Source: Paeniglutamicibacter kerguelensis (GTDB lineage: Bacteria > Actinomycetota > Actinomycetes > Actinomycetales > Micrococcaceae). Taken from it: a DNA stretch of 64,000 nt. The notes beneath the pieces are model-generated. The model did no database searches. It was not told the origin of the DNA and saw only the letters and a list, made by a program, of their open reading frames with translations. Numbering within the stretch: the first letter of the stretch is position 1; each line of letters starts with the position of its first letter. This document shows positions 1 to 9,576 of this stretch, in pieces. The stretch covers positions 124,001 to 188,000 of the forward strand of contig NZ_JAGIOF010000004.1 of assembly GCF_017876535.1 (NCBI RefSeq), read 5' to 3'. The position numbers and the translations under genes were made by a program.

Positions 1-1178
1 ACCACCAGGGTTCCCAGCACCAGCGGTTGCCCGCCCTGCACGGCAAAGACGCCGGCCGCGGGAATGCCCCAGCCCGCCAGCATTCCCCGCCACACCTTCG
101 GTGCGCGCAACAAAACCAAGGCCTCGGCCCGAATGAGCGCCGAATAGGGGCCGCGCACCAGGGAAACCGGAAGCATGCGTGAAAACGCGCCTCCCCCGCG
201 CAGGCGCATGCGCTCCAGGCAGGCAAGACTTCGGCGGGTTTCACCGGCACCCGCCTGGCCTATCGCGGCCGACAGGGATTTGTCGTCCAACAGTGCCAGC
301 GCGGCACCGGCATGGGCGCTGGCGGCGCCGCGGGAAATCAATTCCCGGCCGGGAATGCGTTGCAGGTGCCGTCGCAACCCCTTGGACACCGCGACGACAA
401 GGGCCAGCAGGAACACCGGGATCCACCACGCGCCGTCCTGCGCAGCCGCGGGAATGGTGGATGGCAGCACCGCCCAGAAACCCGCCAGGGAGCCGGTTCC
501 CGTGAGACGCAACAGGACATCGGCCCCGTAGGCGATGACAACCGCCAGGTAGGCGGCATGCACCGCGGCGCGGAAATGTCGTGCCCAACCACGGCTTTGC
601 GCCAAGGCCGCCAGCAATGAAAGCAGCACAAAGAGCAGGCCCAGGCTGAACGCGCCCAGCAGAACCCCCGCAAAGCTTCCGTGCGAAAGGCCGCCCAGCA
701 CCGTGCCGTATCCGACCGGAAGCCACAAGAGCATGCCGTAAAGGCAGGTGGTGACCAGGCGTTGGCGCAGCAGCCGGGACAGGAACGGCGTCCGGTCCAC
801 CGGCAGGCTTAGCCACCAAAACCCCTGGGCCCGGTCCACAGCGACCGGCCCCAGCCTGGAAATCAGCGAAAGCGCGGCGAGCAGCCCCAACAGCACGAGC
901 GCGGAGGCGGCGGATTCACCGGGAACCACACCGATTCCGCTGCGGACCACCCCGCTTTGGGCATCTTCCCTCAGCGAGGCGGAAAATGCGTGTGCAATGC
1001 CCGCCGCGTAGGCGAAGGCAATGGCGGCGGCGAGCAGGGAGATATAGGCGTCCCCCATGCGTTCCCAGAAGTTCTCCCGGCGGACCTTCCTTTCCGCGAC
1101 GCGGTTGCGTTTCCACGGGTCGAAGTCGACCGGCGAGTTGCCGGGAACGGCAAGCGGCCGGCCACCGGGCGCGGCCAT
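1..1178 (-). CDS. ABC transporter membrane protein (3' end outside window)
   Basis: The minus-strand frame is open from the ATG at 1178 to the window edge (392 codons, no stop), so the C-terminus is missing. The first ~45 residues are polar; they are followed by several long hydrophobic stretches separated by short basic loops, as in multi-spanning ABC-2 type permeases. It begins 4 nt after the stop of the ATPase gene upstream, which makes the two a transcriptional and probably functional unit: ATPase plus membrane partner of an exporter of unknown substrate. An in-frame ATG at 1190 overlaps the ATPase stop and is an alternative, translationally coupled start. I recognise no catalytic or substrate motif; the permease role is inferred from topology and neighbourhood. 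Confidence 0.7.
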   Translation of the reverse strand, partial: MAAPGGRPLAVPGNSPVDFDPWKRNRVAERKVRRENFWERMGDAYISLLAAAIAFAYAAGIAHAFSASLREDAQSGVVRSGIGVVPGESAASALVLLGLLAALSLISRLGPVAVDRAQGFWWLSLPVDRTPFLSRLLRQRLVTTCLYGMLLWLPVGYGTVLGGLSHGSFAGVLLGAFSLGLLFVLLSLLAALAQSRGWARHFRAAVHAAYLAVVIAYGADVLLRLTGTGSLAGFWAVLPSTIPAAAQDGAWWIPVFLLALVVAVSKGLRRHLQRIPGRELISRGAASAHAGAALALLDDKSLSAAIGQAGAGETRRSLACLERMRLRGGGAFSRMLPVSLVRGPYSALIRAEALVLLRAPKVWRGMLAGWGIPAAGVFAVQGGQPLVLGTLV

Positions 1179-1182
1179 GAGC

Positions 1183-1875
1183 TCAGGCATGGGCGATTGC
1201 CGCCACGCCTTCGGCAACGGTGGAGGGAATGACGCGCCCGCCGGAAATCACCAGGACGGAGTCGGCCACCTTCGAGAGGAATTCCGCGTCGTGGGTGACC
1301 ACCAGCAGGGCGGTCCCCGCGTCCACCCGCCGGCGCAGGCGTGCTGCCAGCGCGGCACGCATTGTCGGGTCCAGGCGCTGTTCCGGTTCATCGAGCACCA
1401 GAAGCCTGCAGGGGCGCAACAAGGCGGCGGCCAGCAGCAATCGCCGGCGCTGGCCCGAGGACAGACGTTGCGGAAGTTCGGTCCTGGCGGCGGCAAGGTC
1501 GAAGAACTCGAGTTCCCTGTCCACGGCGGCCTGCGGGTCTGCCACTGCGTGCCCGCCGGCGATGAGCTGCAGGTGCTCCTCGACGCTGAGCGACGGGAAG
1601 AAGGCGTCCTCGTCGAGGACCACCGAGACCGCCTTGCGGTAGATGAAGCTGGAGTCGTCGGAAAACGAACCCAGGATGACCGATTCCCCGCTCACCGGTT
1701 CCTGGTAGCCGACCAGGGTCCGCAGCAGCGTTGACTTGCCGGCGGCGTTGAAGCCGACGATGCCCCATGACTGTCCGGGCTCGACCAGCAAGTCGATGGG
1801 CCCGCACACGTCCTGATGGCCGTATCCGGCCACGAGGCCGGTGGCCTTGAGCAAGTCCCGCGTGGTGCTGTCCAT
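1183..1875 (-). CDS. ABC transporter ATP-binding protein
   Basis: A 230-residue nucleotide-binding domain. Visible motifs are Walker A (GFNAAGKST, around residues 39-47), a signature of the form LSSGQ, Walker B followed by the catalytic Glu (LLVLDEPEQ) and the switch His in VVTHD. The length is normal for a stand-alone ATPase. The gene sits 4 nt upstream of the membrane-protein gene on the same strand, so it very likely powers that permease. The reading frame continues upstream, but the region before the ATG at 1875 has no sensible protein character, so this ATG was chosen. The substrate is unknown. Confidence 0.9.
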   Translation of the reverse strand: MDSTTRDLLKATGLVAGYGHQDVCGPIDLLVEPGQSWGIVGFNAAGKSTLLRTLVGYQEPVSGESVILGSFSDDSSFIYRKAVSVVLDEDAFFPSLSVEEHLQLIAGGHAVADPQAAVDRELEFFDLAAARTELPQRLSSGQRRRLLLAAALLRPCRLLVLDEPEQRLDPTMRAALAARLRRRVDAGTALLVVTHDAEFLSKVADSVLVISGGRVIPSTVAEGVAAIAHA

Positions 1876-2030
1876 AGGACGACGGTACCCGCAGGTGGCG
1901 AGCGACCCGTTCAGCACTGCGGATGATTTTTGTTCGTTGCCGCTCCTGTTCCACGGCGGCAACGCAAAGGGCGGCAGCCCGCCCACCAGTGCTGTGGGTG
2001 TGCCGCCGCCCGGAAGGGGCGCCTGCTGCC

Positions 2031-2753
2031 TTAGGCGGCTGCGGGCGAGGCATCCGCCAGCAAATAGCTTGGCTCGCGGCGCTTGAACCAGCGGATGACG
2101 AACGCGGTCACGGGAACAAACGCGAATTCCACTGCCGTCTTGTAGAGGAATCCGACCAGCACGTAGTTGATGAACGTGGGTGCGTCGGCGATCCCGATGA
2201 CGGATGCCGCGATGGAGCAGAAGATCAGGGTGTCGGCGAACTCGCCCACGCCCGTGGACCCCATCAACCGGCCAACGAGGCCGCGTTCGCCGAAACGCTC
2301 TTTCATCTTGACCAGTACCAAGGAATTCAGCGTCTGGCCCACCAGGAAGCCGAGCAGCGAGGCAAGGACGATCAGCCAGACGGGGCCGAGGGTACGTTCG
2401 AGGGCTTCCTGGCCGTCGTACCACTCTGCCGCGGGCAGGGCGATCATGATCCAGAAGCAGAGCGTGGAGAATGCGGCCAGCGCAAAGGTCGTGATGATGG
2501 CCCGGCGCGCGACCTTGAATCCGTAGACCTCGGAGATGACGTCACCCAGGATGTAGGCCAGCGGGAAGAGGAAGAATCCGCCGTCGGTGACGATCGGGCC
2601 AAAGGTGACTCCCTTGGCCGCACCGATGTTGGAAAGAATGACAACCACGGCCATCAAGGCCAGGACGGTGGAGAAGTAGGGGCTTCCCGCTGCCGCGAAA
2701 ACCGCGCGCGAAGCCTTTGGACGTTGTGAAGTTGAGGCGGAGATTTCGCCCAT
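2031..2753 (-). CDS. yhhQ: Queuosine precursor transporter, YhhQ family
   Basis: A 240-residue inner-membrane protein with about six hydrophobic helices and the YhhQ/VUT pattern: FxLAYILGDVISEVYG around residue 65, a long WY-containing loop, then GQTLNS and a terminal FVIRWFKRRE. Family members import queuosine precursors such as preQ0 or preQ1 for tRNA modification. The ATG at 2753 was preferred to an in-frame TTG at 2765; neither has a strong ribosome-binding site. It is transcribed divergently from the TetR gene at 3015 across a 260-nt gap. I looked for a preQ1 riboswitch in the leader and could not make a convincing one. Confidence 0.88.
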   Translation of the reverse strand: MGEISASTSQRPKASRAVFAAAGSPYFSTVLALMAVVVILSNIGAAKGVTFGPIVTDGGFFLFPLAYILGDVISEVYGFKVARRAIITTFALAAFSTLCFWIMIALPAAEWYDGQEALERTLGPVWLIVLASLLGFLVGQTLNSLVLVKMKERFGERGLVGRLMGSTGVGEFADTLIFCSIAASVIGIADAPTFINYVLVGFLYKTAVEFAFVPVTAFVIRWFKRREPSYLLADASPAAA

Positions 2754-2992
2754 GGTTATACCCAATCGAAGAAGTGGTTCGCCAAGTCACTCCCGGGCAG
2801 CATTCTTCCCCGCGATTCGAGCATCTTTCGGCGGGTGGATTGCGGGCTGTTGGGAGCACTCGCTGTATTAGCACTTGAGGTTCAAGTATCCCACGGCATT
2901 TTTCGGGATCAACTGCGCTTTTCCGACCGTTGCACGCAATTTTGGTCACGCTTACCCCGCCCTAGTGTGACCTGTGCCACGAAATCCGCATA

Positions 2993-3006
2993 TTGAACAT
3001 GTTCAA
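2993..3006. promoter_or_regulatory. 14-bp perfect palindrome, probable TetR operator
   Basis: TTGAACATGTTCAA is a perfect inverted repeat ending 8 nt before the first ATG of the TetR gene. Its position and symmetry fit autoregulation by that repressor. It also faces the divergent yhhQ promoter region, though 240 nt away. Confidence 0.55.
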
Positions 3007-3014
3007 AAAGTACT

Positions 3015-3698
3015 ATGATGGTCAACATGCCTAATGAATCAAGGGGCCACGTGGCGCAGCAAACCGCAAAGGGTGCCGAAACCCGCCATTTGCTGCTAAA
3101 CACCGCCCTGCGGCTCTTCGCCGAAGACGGCTTTTCCGGAACCACGATGCGCGCCATTGCAAGGGAATCTGGCCTTTCGCTGGGAAACGCTTACTACTAC
3201 TTTGATTCCAAGGACGCGATCGTCCACGAGCTCTATCGAGGCCTGTCCGAACAGCATCGTGCGGCCACATGGCCGCTGTTGGTCGAGGGAAACAACCTTG
3301 AGACAAATGTGCGCCTGGCCCTCGATAAGAACCTCGAAATCCTGGAGCCGTTTCACGAGTTTGGACCTGCGTTTATTCGCACCGCGTTCTCCGGCCCGCA
3401 GGGGGATCCCGGTGATGCCCACCGGGCACAGGAGTTCGGGCTGTGGCGCCAGGTTGTCACGGCTTCCAGGCCGATTCCTCCGCTGGCCATCAGGCAGGAC
3501 CTTCCCCAATTGCTGTGGCTCATCCAGCGCGGCGTTTTCCTCTTCTGGGCCTACGACTCGTCCCCCGGAGCGAAACGAAGCCGCAGGCTCGTGAAAAACA
3601 TTGCGCCGGTGGTTGCGCGCCTGGTGGTTCTTTCCCGCATGCCGGTGGTCCGGACGATCCTGGACGACGTGCTCTCCCTGGTGCGCACTGCATCCTGA
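3015..3698 (+). CDS. TetR/AcrR family transcriptional regulator
   Basis: A 227-residue one-component repressor. The N-terminal helix-turn-helix spans roughly residues 22-68 with the family pattern TALRLFAEDGFSGTTMRAIA and GLSLGNAYYYFDSKDAI. The rest is an all-helical ligand/dimer domain with no recognisable effector pocket. Three in-frame ATGs (3015, 3018, 3027) are possible; none has a good ribosome-binding site, and a TTGAACATGTTCAA palindrome lies just upstream. The target genes are not evident: yhhQ is divergent, and the next gene on the same strand begins about 200 nt downstream. Confidence 0.9.
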   Translation: MMVNMPNESRGHVAQQTAKGAETRHLLLNTALRLFAEDGFSGTTMRAIARESGLSLGNAYYYFDSKDAIVHELYRGLSEQHRAATWPLLVEGNNLETNVRLALDKNLEILEPFHEFGPAFIRTAFSGPQGDPGDAHRAQEFGLWRQVVTASRPIPPLAIRQDLPQLLWLIQRGVFLFWAYDSSPGAKRSRRLVKNIAPVVARLVVLSRMPVVRTILDDVLSLVRTAS

Positions 3699-3894
3699 CT
3701 TCGGCGTACCCACTCGCAGCAACAAGGTTGCGACCTCGACCCGCGGTGACCTCGATCCACGCATTCCGGACAGGAGCGTAGAGTCGATCCTGAAGTCAGG
3801 CGAGGGGAAACCACAATCCGGCTCAACGCGCTGCGGTTCGTTTCAACGCCTTCACTGGCTTTCTCGTTTCAGCAGATACATGAGGAGACAACGA

Positions 3895-4551
3895 ATGCCA
3901 TCCGAACCCAAGAATCTTCCAGGCTGGGTCCGCGAACTTGCGCCGCTCAAGGATCGCACCATCACCAACGACGATTCCTCCGAGCTGCACAGCATCGGCA
4001 CCGCGAACGGCGACTTCGAGCTGCTGCGCTGGTGGCCGGCCCTCGACGAGGTACATTCTCTCCACAACCTGGTGTCGGAACGCGCCCAGGGACGCTCCGC
4101 ACGGCTGACTTTGCTGGGTACGCCGGATGAAGGCGTCATCAGCGAGCTGGCAACGCACGGCTGGAGCGTCAATGGAAACCATGTCCTGTTGGCGGCAACC
4201 ACAGATGACGTGGAGCAGGTGGCCGGCCTTCCGGAGACGGCGACACTCTTTGAGGCGCCCATGGACGATTACGACGTCGTGGAAATCGCGGATTTCGATG
4301 CACCGGCAGGACGGGGCCGCATCCGCTTTGCCGATGGCTTTGCCTTGTTGAGCGAACCCGAGATCATGTCCAGCAGCAACGCCGAACAATTCCGTTCCGC
4401 GATAATCGCCAATCTGGCAGCATCGGCATCGCGGCAGGGCCTGCCATGGTTGTTCATGGTCGCGGCAGCCGACAATTCCGCGGGAACCCGCACCCTTCGC
4501 GGCACTGGCTGGTCAAACGCAACCTTGATTACCACCTTCACGCGCAGCTAA
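3895..4551 (+). CDS. GNAT-like acetyltransferase family protein
   Basis: A 218-residue cytosolic protein. The start at 3895 is fixed by AGGAG at 3883-3887 with a 7-nt spacer. The C-terminal half has the strand-helix pattern of a GNAT fold (GRIRFADGFALLSEPEIM, then a helix, then GLPWLFMVAA and a terminal RGTGW), but the canonical acetyl-CoA loop (Q/R-x-x-G-x-G/A) is not clear. Such two-half proteins with a weak N-terminal GNAT domain are common in actinobacteria and mostly uncharacterised. A substrate cannot be assigned. It is monocistronic here: about 200 nt separate it from the TetR gene and 290 nt from pdxK. Confidence 0.6.
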   Translation: MPSEPKNLPGWVRELAPLKDRTITNDDSSELHSIGTANGDFELLRWWPALDEVHSLHNLVSERAQGRSARLTLLGTPDEGVISELATHGWSVNGNHVLLAATTDDVEQVAGLPETATLFEAPMDDYDVVEIADFDAPAGRGRIRFADGFALLSEPEIMSSSNAEQFRSAIIANLAASASRQGLPWLFMVAAADNSAGTRTLRGTGWSNATLITTFTRS

Positions 4552-4840
4552 ACCCGCTGTCCATCCTGGAAGCCCCGGCCCGGGCGTCGATGAATCCCTC
4601 CGGGTCCTGCGGCATGCCCCGGCAAGGGGCGGCAGCTCACCGGGCCCGTCGTCCCGCGACTCTCGACAGGCGCTGTGGGCATCGCCGTCCTGGTCCTCGA
4701 CGCCCGCCGATGCATCCGGGTGGCCGCGGGTCGTTTCCGCCGGTCTGCGTCCTGATTGGCGCAGTCTCCCCGATTTCGCGAGTGCGCCGTCGGCTTCGCG
4801 GATGAAAACGGCGCCCGCCAATCGCTCTAAACTAGAAAAC

Positions 4841-5665
4841 ATGACTTCTGCCACCAACGGGATTCGTCCCGCCATTACTTTGACCATTGCAGGCTCCGAG
4901 GCCACCGGCGGCGCCGGTGCGCAGGCCGACCTCAAGACCTTCCAGGAACTGGGCACCTACGGCATCACGGCACTGACGTGCATCGTGTCGTTCGACCCGA
5001 AGGACAACTGGAACCACCGCTTTGTTCCGGTAGAAACCCAGGTCATCGCCGACCAGCTCGAGGCAATCCAGACCTGCTACGCAGAGGACCTCAAGACCGT
5101 CAAGCTCGGCATGATGGGCTCCCCCGCCACCATCAACACCGTTGCCACCGCCCTGCGCAACCAGAAATGGGACAACATCGTTCTGGACCCCGTCTTGATC
5201 TGCAAGGGCCAGGAACCGGGCCACGCCCTGGACACCGACGAAGCGCTCAAGGCCAACCTCTTGCCGCTGGCAACCTTCGTCACCCCCAACCACTTCGAGG
5301 CGGAATCCCTGTCGGGCATCACCATCAACAACGTTGATGACCTGACCGCCGCGGCAAAGAAGATCCACGAGCTCTCGGGTGCAGCCGTATTGGCCAAGGG
5401 CGGGGTCCGCCTGGCCGGCAGCGAAGCAGTGGACGTTTACTACGACGGCGAAACCCTGGAGGTGCTCTCCGCACCCAAGGTCGGCGAAGTTGCCGTATCG
5501 GGCGCCGGATGCTCGCTTGCAGCGGCAATCACCGCAGAACTGGCCAAGGGCGCAACCCCGCTTGAAGCCGCACGCAACGCCAAGGCGTTTGTCACCGAAG
5601 GCATCAAGAACCGCGTTTCCTCGGCGGCGCCGTTCGACGCCCTGTGGCAGGGTGGCGCGCGCTAA
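4841..5665 (+). CDS. pdxK: Pyridoxal/pyridoxine kinase, ThiD-like dual-cysteine type
   Basis: A 274-residue ribokinase-fold enzyme. ITLTIAGSEATGGAGAQADL near the N-terminus, the KDNWNH segment and GAGCSLAAAITAELAKGA near residue 220 match the Bacillus PdxK group more closely than true ThiD. Two cysteines are present: one in the lid region (VLICKGQEP) and one in the anion-hole motif GAGC. These are the pair used by the dual-cysteine pyridoxal kinases that hold pyridoxal as a hemithioacetal. Predicted role: phosphorylation of B6 vitamers in salvage. HMP kinase activity cannot be excluded. A TAAACT -10 box 7 nt upstream of the ATG suggests a leaderless mRNA; an upstream in-frame ATG at 4802 is less likely. 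Confidence 0.85.
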   Translation: MTSATNGIRPAITLTIAGSEATGGAGAQADLKTFQELGTYGITALTCIVSFDPKDNWNHRFVPVETQVIADQLEAIQTCYAEDLKTVKLGMMGSPATINTVATALRNQKWDNIVLDPVLICKGQEPGHALDTDEALKANLLPLATFVTPNHFEAESLSGITINNVDDLTAAAKKIHELSGAAVLAKGGVRLAGSEAVDVYYDGETLEVLSAPKVGEVAVSGAGCSLAAAITAELAKGATPLEAARNAKAFVTEGIKNRVSSAAPFDALWQGGAR

Positions 5666-5715
5666 AGACCAGGCGCGACCCGAAGCCCCACCCCGCGGGC
5701 CGGAGGGCGGAATCC

Positions 5716-5752
5716 AAACGGTGGCCTCATTCAACGAATGAGGCCACCGTTT
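5716..5752. terminator. Hairpin terminator after pdxK
   Basis: A perfect 17-bp stem (5716-5732 pairs with 5736-5752) with a 3-nt loop. The right arm ends in TTT, and the left arm starts with AAA. Its GTGGCCTCAT core recurs in the hairpin at 38764-38814. Confidence 0.85.
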
Positions 5753-5986
5753 TGCGTTCCCCCAGCGCATGGTGACGCCTGCGGAACCGCCCTCGCGTCC
5801 GGCGCCCTTGCCCGGTACCGCACGCGCGGCAGCTCCGCGCAGAAGGCCCGTCCCCCCAAGGAACGCGTCTCCGCAGCAGACACTACTCATCAGGCCCGAC
5901 GTTTTGATCGCCCGTTGTGGCCGGCGAAAAGCTGAAGGTTGAAGGTATACAAAAGTACACAATTAGACACGCTCTCAAACAACTCC

Positions 5987-6014
5987 TTGAGATATGGGCT
6001 GGCTCACATAGTAT
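5987..6014 (+). promoter_or_regulatory. Sigma70-type promoter of the subtilase gene
   Basis: TTGAGA (5987-5992), 16-bp spacer, TAGTAT (6009-6014); the leader to the ATG would be about 65 nt. The 419-nt gap 5666-6084 also holds the pdxK terminator and, at 5947-5958, an ATACAAAAGTAC element also found between the peptide gene and response-regulator gene near 41.48 kb. No gene is seen in the gap. Confidence 0.5.
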
Positions 6015-6084
6015 TTCGCTTGTGACTTGCAGGCTCTTTGGCCACACGTCCCACTCATCACTCCCACTGGATTCAAGGAGAACT

Positions 6085-9000
6085 ATGATCAACCCGCGTC
6101 GCCCAAAACTCGCGCGGACGATCTTGGCTTCGGCCACCGGGCTAGCCCTGGCCGTCACCATGTCCGTCCCATCATTTGCGACACCACCCGACATCGACCC
6201 GTCCCCGGGGGGTGATGCCACATCACTTGGCGGCCTTGCCACCAAGGAGTTGAAATCCCTCAAGGTCGCAGGATCCCTGAAGAAGGCCCAGGGAGAGGTT
6301 TCGGTCTTCGTCCAGTTCGAAGGCGAAGGAGCCTTCGAAGCAACCCAGCCCGCGGCAGCTGCGGAATCCGCCGGCGCGCTGGTCAAGGACACCGCAAAGG
6401 TCAAAACGATCCGCGACGGCATCAAGGCCAAGGGCAAGGGCATGGCCAAGGAGGCCGACGCAAAGGTCATCTACACGACCACCAACGCGATTCCGGGCGT
6501 GGCGCTGCACGGCGACGCCGATGCCTTGCGCGCATTGTCCGCACGCAGCGACGTCAAGAAGATCACCGCCATCGTCCCCAAGACCCCGGACAACAAGAAC
6601 TCGGACATTGACACCAAGTCCATCGAAGCATGGAGTGCCCTGAAGCAGACGGGCAAGGGCGTCACCATTGCCGTGCTCGACACGGGCATCGACTATACCC
6701 ACGCAGGGTTCGGAGGTCCGGGCACGCTGGAGGACTACAAGAAGGCGCAGTCCTCCACCGAGCTGCCGGCCAAGGACTCGGGTCTTTACGACCCCGAGAA
6801 GTTCATTGGCGGATGGGACCTGGTCGGCGACGACTACAACTCCGACCCGCGTTCCCCGGGCTACCAGCCGGTTCCCAAGCCAGACTCCAACCCGTTGGAC
6901 TGCTCCTCCGCGGGACACGGTTCCCACGTGGCCGGTTCGGCCGCCGGATACGGCGTCGACGCCGATGGCGGCACCTACAACGGGGACTTCACCAAGCTCA
7001 CCAGCGAGGATGTCTCGGAAATGCGCATCGGCCCGGGCAGCGCCCCGGAGGCAGCCTTGGTCGGCATCCGCGTCTTCGGCTGCGAAGGCTCCTCCTCGGT
7101 GGTCGGCCAGGCACTCGACTACGTGCTTGACCCCAACAACGACGGCAACTTCGACGACCGGGCACAGATCATCAACATGTCCCTGGGCTCCGACCAGTCC
7201 CCCGCGGACGACCCTGAAACGGACATCGTCAACGCCCTGGCCAAGCTCGGAATCCTTTCGGTGGTCTCCTCCGGAAACGCCGGAGACGTGACCGACATCG
7301 GCGGGGCGCCGGGCAATGCCCGCTCCGCGCTCACCGTCGCCAACTCGGTGGGCTCCAAGGCCACCCTCGATGGCATCAAGGTCAACGAACCGGACAGCCA
7401 TGCCGGGGTTTCGGCAGGACAATACTCCTCGAACTTCAACTACGCCGCGGCCGATCCGTCCGCGTTGACCGGGCGGGTTGTCATGGGCCCGGCGGGCAAC
7501 GCCTTCGGCTGCAACGCGTTCGCACCCGGCTCACTGAAGGGCAAATGGGTCTGGCTGAAGTGGAGCGAAGACCTGGCCTTCCCGTGCGGATCCGGCGTGA
7601 GGTTCAACAACGCGCAGGCCGCAGGGGCCACCGGAGTGATCCTCGACTCCGAGGTTTCGGTCTTCGAGGCCGGCATCGGAGGCAACGCAACGATCCCCGG
7701 CGCGCAGTTCACCAAGGCCAACTCGGAGGCCATGCGTCCGGCCGCCGAAGCCGGCACCCTCAGCATCACCCTCGACCCGGCCATGGTGGGCACGGCATCG
7801 GTCGATTCGGGCCTCGGCAACACGCTGAACTCGTCCTCCTCCCGAGGCGTCCACGGTTCCGAGGGAATCGTCAAGCCAGATGTCGCGGCACCGGGCACCT
7901 TGATTGGCTCCGTCGGCGTGGGCACGGGCAGCGGCGCGGCCGTGAAGTCCGGAACCTCGATGGCAGCCCCGCATGCCGCGGGCATCGCCGCCTTGGTTGC
8001 AGCCAGCGGCAATTACACCCCGAACCAGATCAAGTCGATCGTGATGAACACCGCTTCGGTGGACGTTTTGGCGCCCAACGGCAAGGCCTATGGCCCCAAC
8101 CGCGTGGGTTCCGGCCGGGTCATCGCCTCGGCGGCCCTGGAAACCCCCGCCTATGCCTTTGCTACCGATGCCCCCGACCTGACCAGCGTGGTCTTCGGTG
8201 TCATCGAACTGGACAAGGAGAAGTTCAAGGATTCCAAGTCAATCACCGTGGTCAACAAGTCCTCCAAGACCCAGACCTACAACGTGAAGTACGTTCCTTC
8301 CACCGAGATCCCGGGTGCCACCTACTCGTTGAGCGACCGAAGCGTGACGCTCAGGGCGGGCAAGAGCACCAAGATCAAGGTCACCCTGGAAATCGACACC
8401 ACGAAGTTCGCGAAGACCATGGACCCGACCATGGACCGCACCCAGCTGGGCCTGCCGCGCGCCTGGGTCAGCGACGTTTCCGGCCGTGTGGAGCTAAGCG
8501 GTTCCAAGGTACCGACCTTGCGCGTTCCGGTTCATGCGGCGCCCAAGCCGGTCTCCGACATGGAGGTCGATGACGAGATCGAGTTCAAGAAGGGCGCCAC
8601 CACCGCCAAGGTGGAACTCGAGGGCGACGACATCCGTGCGGGCCAGGGTGACACCCAGGTCGTTTCGTTGGTCTCCGCCTTCGAATTCGGGGCTTCATCC
8701 CCGCGCCAGGGCAAGACGCTTGACTCGACCCCGGGTGCCCGGGAAATGGACCTGCAGTACGTCGGAGCGGCTTCCACCGCCCCGACCACCGGTGCCGCAA
8801 AAGGATTGTTGAACTTCGGCGTCAGCACCTGGGGCAACTGGGCGCACCTTGCCGGCGGCACCGAGATCGACATCGAAATCGACACCAACGGCGACGGTGT
8901 GGCCGACTTCCTGACGTTCAACACCACCGCCGAGGGCCTGGACCTTGACGTCGTTGCGACGTACGACATGCGCACACTCAAGCAGGTCGACATGCAGTTC

Positions 9001-9414
9001 TTCAACGGCCTGCCCGGAAGCGTCGACAGCAACACGTTCGACACCAACACCGCAACCTTCCCGGTATCGCTTGCGGCACTGGGGCTGAAGGGCACCAGCG
9101 CACCGATCAAGTACCGCGTGCTCACGTACTCGCAGTACAACACCGACGAGACCGGCCAGAACGTGCCGGTGGACGGGACCAAATGGATCGGCTTCGACGC
9201 CATTGCCCCGGCCCTGTCCTTCGCCGGAGAAGGCACCGTGTTCGCGGACCTGGACAACACCAAGTTGACCGCACAGCTGAAGGCCGGCACCAAGGAGGCC
9301 CAGGCACTGTTCCTGCACCTCCACAATGCCACCGGTGACCTGAGCGGCAAGAACAAGAACGCCACGGGAGACCGTGCCGAGGTTGTGAAGGTGGAAATCA
9401 GCAACAAGAAGTAG
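6085..9414 (+). CDS. Secreted subtilisin-like serine protease (S8) with PA domain
   Basis: A 1109-residue exported protease. The start at 6085 follows AAGGAG at 6075-6080. A Sec signal peptide covers about residues 1-33 (basic N-terminus, then a hydrophobic core, AFA-like cut near PSFATPP). A propeptide of about 150 residues follows. The catalytic triad is Asp199 (AVLDTGID), His278 (GHGSHVAG) and Ser625 (SGTSMAAPHAAG), with the oxyanion Asn398 (SSGNAG). A PA-type insert lies between His and Ser (around 440-580). The ~450-residue C-terminal region is beta-rich with fibronectin-like segments, as in large S8A/lactocepin-like proteases. No LPXTG or other anchor is seen, so it is probably released. 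It stands alone behind its own promoter. Confidence 0.95.
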   Translation: MINPRRPKLARTILASATGLALAVTMSVPSFATPPDIDPSPGGDATSLGGLATKELKSLKVAGSLKKAQGEVSVFVQFEGEGAFEATQPAAAAESAGALVKDTAKVKTIRDGIKAKGKGMAKEADAKVIYTTTNAIPGVALHGDADALRALSARSDVKKITAIVPKTPDNKNSDIDTKSIEAWSALKQTGKGVTIAVLDTGIDYTHAGFGGPGTLEDYKKAQSSTELPAKDSGLYDPEKFIGGWDLVGDDYNSDPRSPGYQPVPKPDSNPLDCSSAGHGSHVAGSAAGYGVDADGGTYNGDFTKLTSEDVSEMRIGPGSAPEAALVGIRVFGCEGSSSVVGQALDYVLDPNNDGNFDDRAQIINMSLGSDQSPADDPETDIVNALAKLGILSVVSSGNAGDVTDIGGAPGNARSALTVANSVGSKATLDGIKVNEPDSHAGVSAGQYSSNFNYAAADPSALTGRVVMGPAGNAFGCNAFAPGSLKGKWVWLKWSEDLAFPCGSGVRFNNAQAAGATGVILDSEVSVFEAGIGGNATIPGAQFTKANSEAMRPAAEAGTLSITLDPAMVGTASVDSGLGNTLNSSSSRGVHGSEGIVKPDVAAPGTLIGSVGVGTGSGAAVKSGTSMAAPHAAGIAALVAASGNYTPNQIKSIVMNTASVDVLAPNGKAYGPNRVGSGRVIASAALETPAYAFATDAPDLTSVVFGVIELDKEKFKDSKSITVVNKSSKTQTYNVKYVPSTEIPGATYSLSDRSVTLRAGKSTKIKVTLEIDTTKFAKTMDPTMDRTQLGLPRAWVSDVSGRVELSGSKVPTLRVPVHAAPKPVSDMEVDDEIEFKKGATTAKVELEGDDIRAGQGDTQVVSLVSAFEFGASSPRQGKTLDSTPGAREMDLQYVGAASTAPTTGAAKGLLNFGVSTWGNWAHLAGGTEIDIEIDTNGDGVADFLTFNTTAEGLDLDVVATYDMRTLKQVDMQFFNGLPGSVDSNTFDTNTATFPVSLAALGLKGTSAPIKYRVLTYSQYNTDETGQNVPVDGTKWIGFDAIAPALSFAGEGTVFADLDNTKLTAQLKAGTKEAQALFLHLHNATGDLSGKNKNATGDRAEVVKVEISNKK

Positions 9415-9576
9415 GTCCCCCGGGACCTGTCCATGCCGGGCTGCAGCCCGGAGGCAACCTGAATGCGGCGCGGCCGGATTCGCGGCGGAGTGGTTTTCCG
9501 TGGCGGAACCAGCCGCGCCGTTCGCGTGTCCCGGGACGGTATCCGGAAGCCGCGGCGCACCCGTAGGCTGGGGCAC

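Noticed and set aside
2766-2992. preQ1 riboswitch before yhhQ
   Set aside because: No recognisable preQ1-I/II/III core or overlapping pseudoknot could be assembled by eye.
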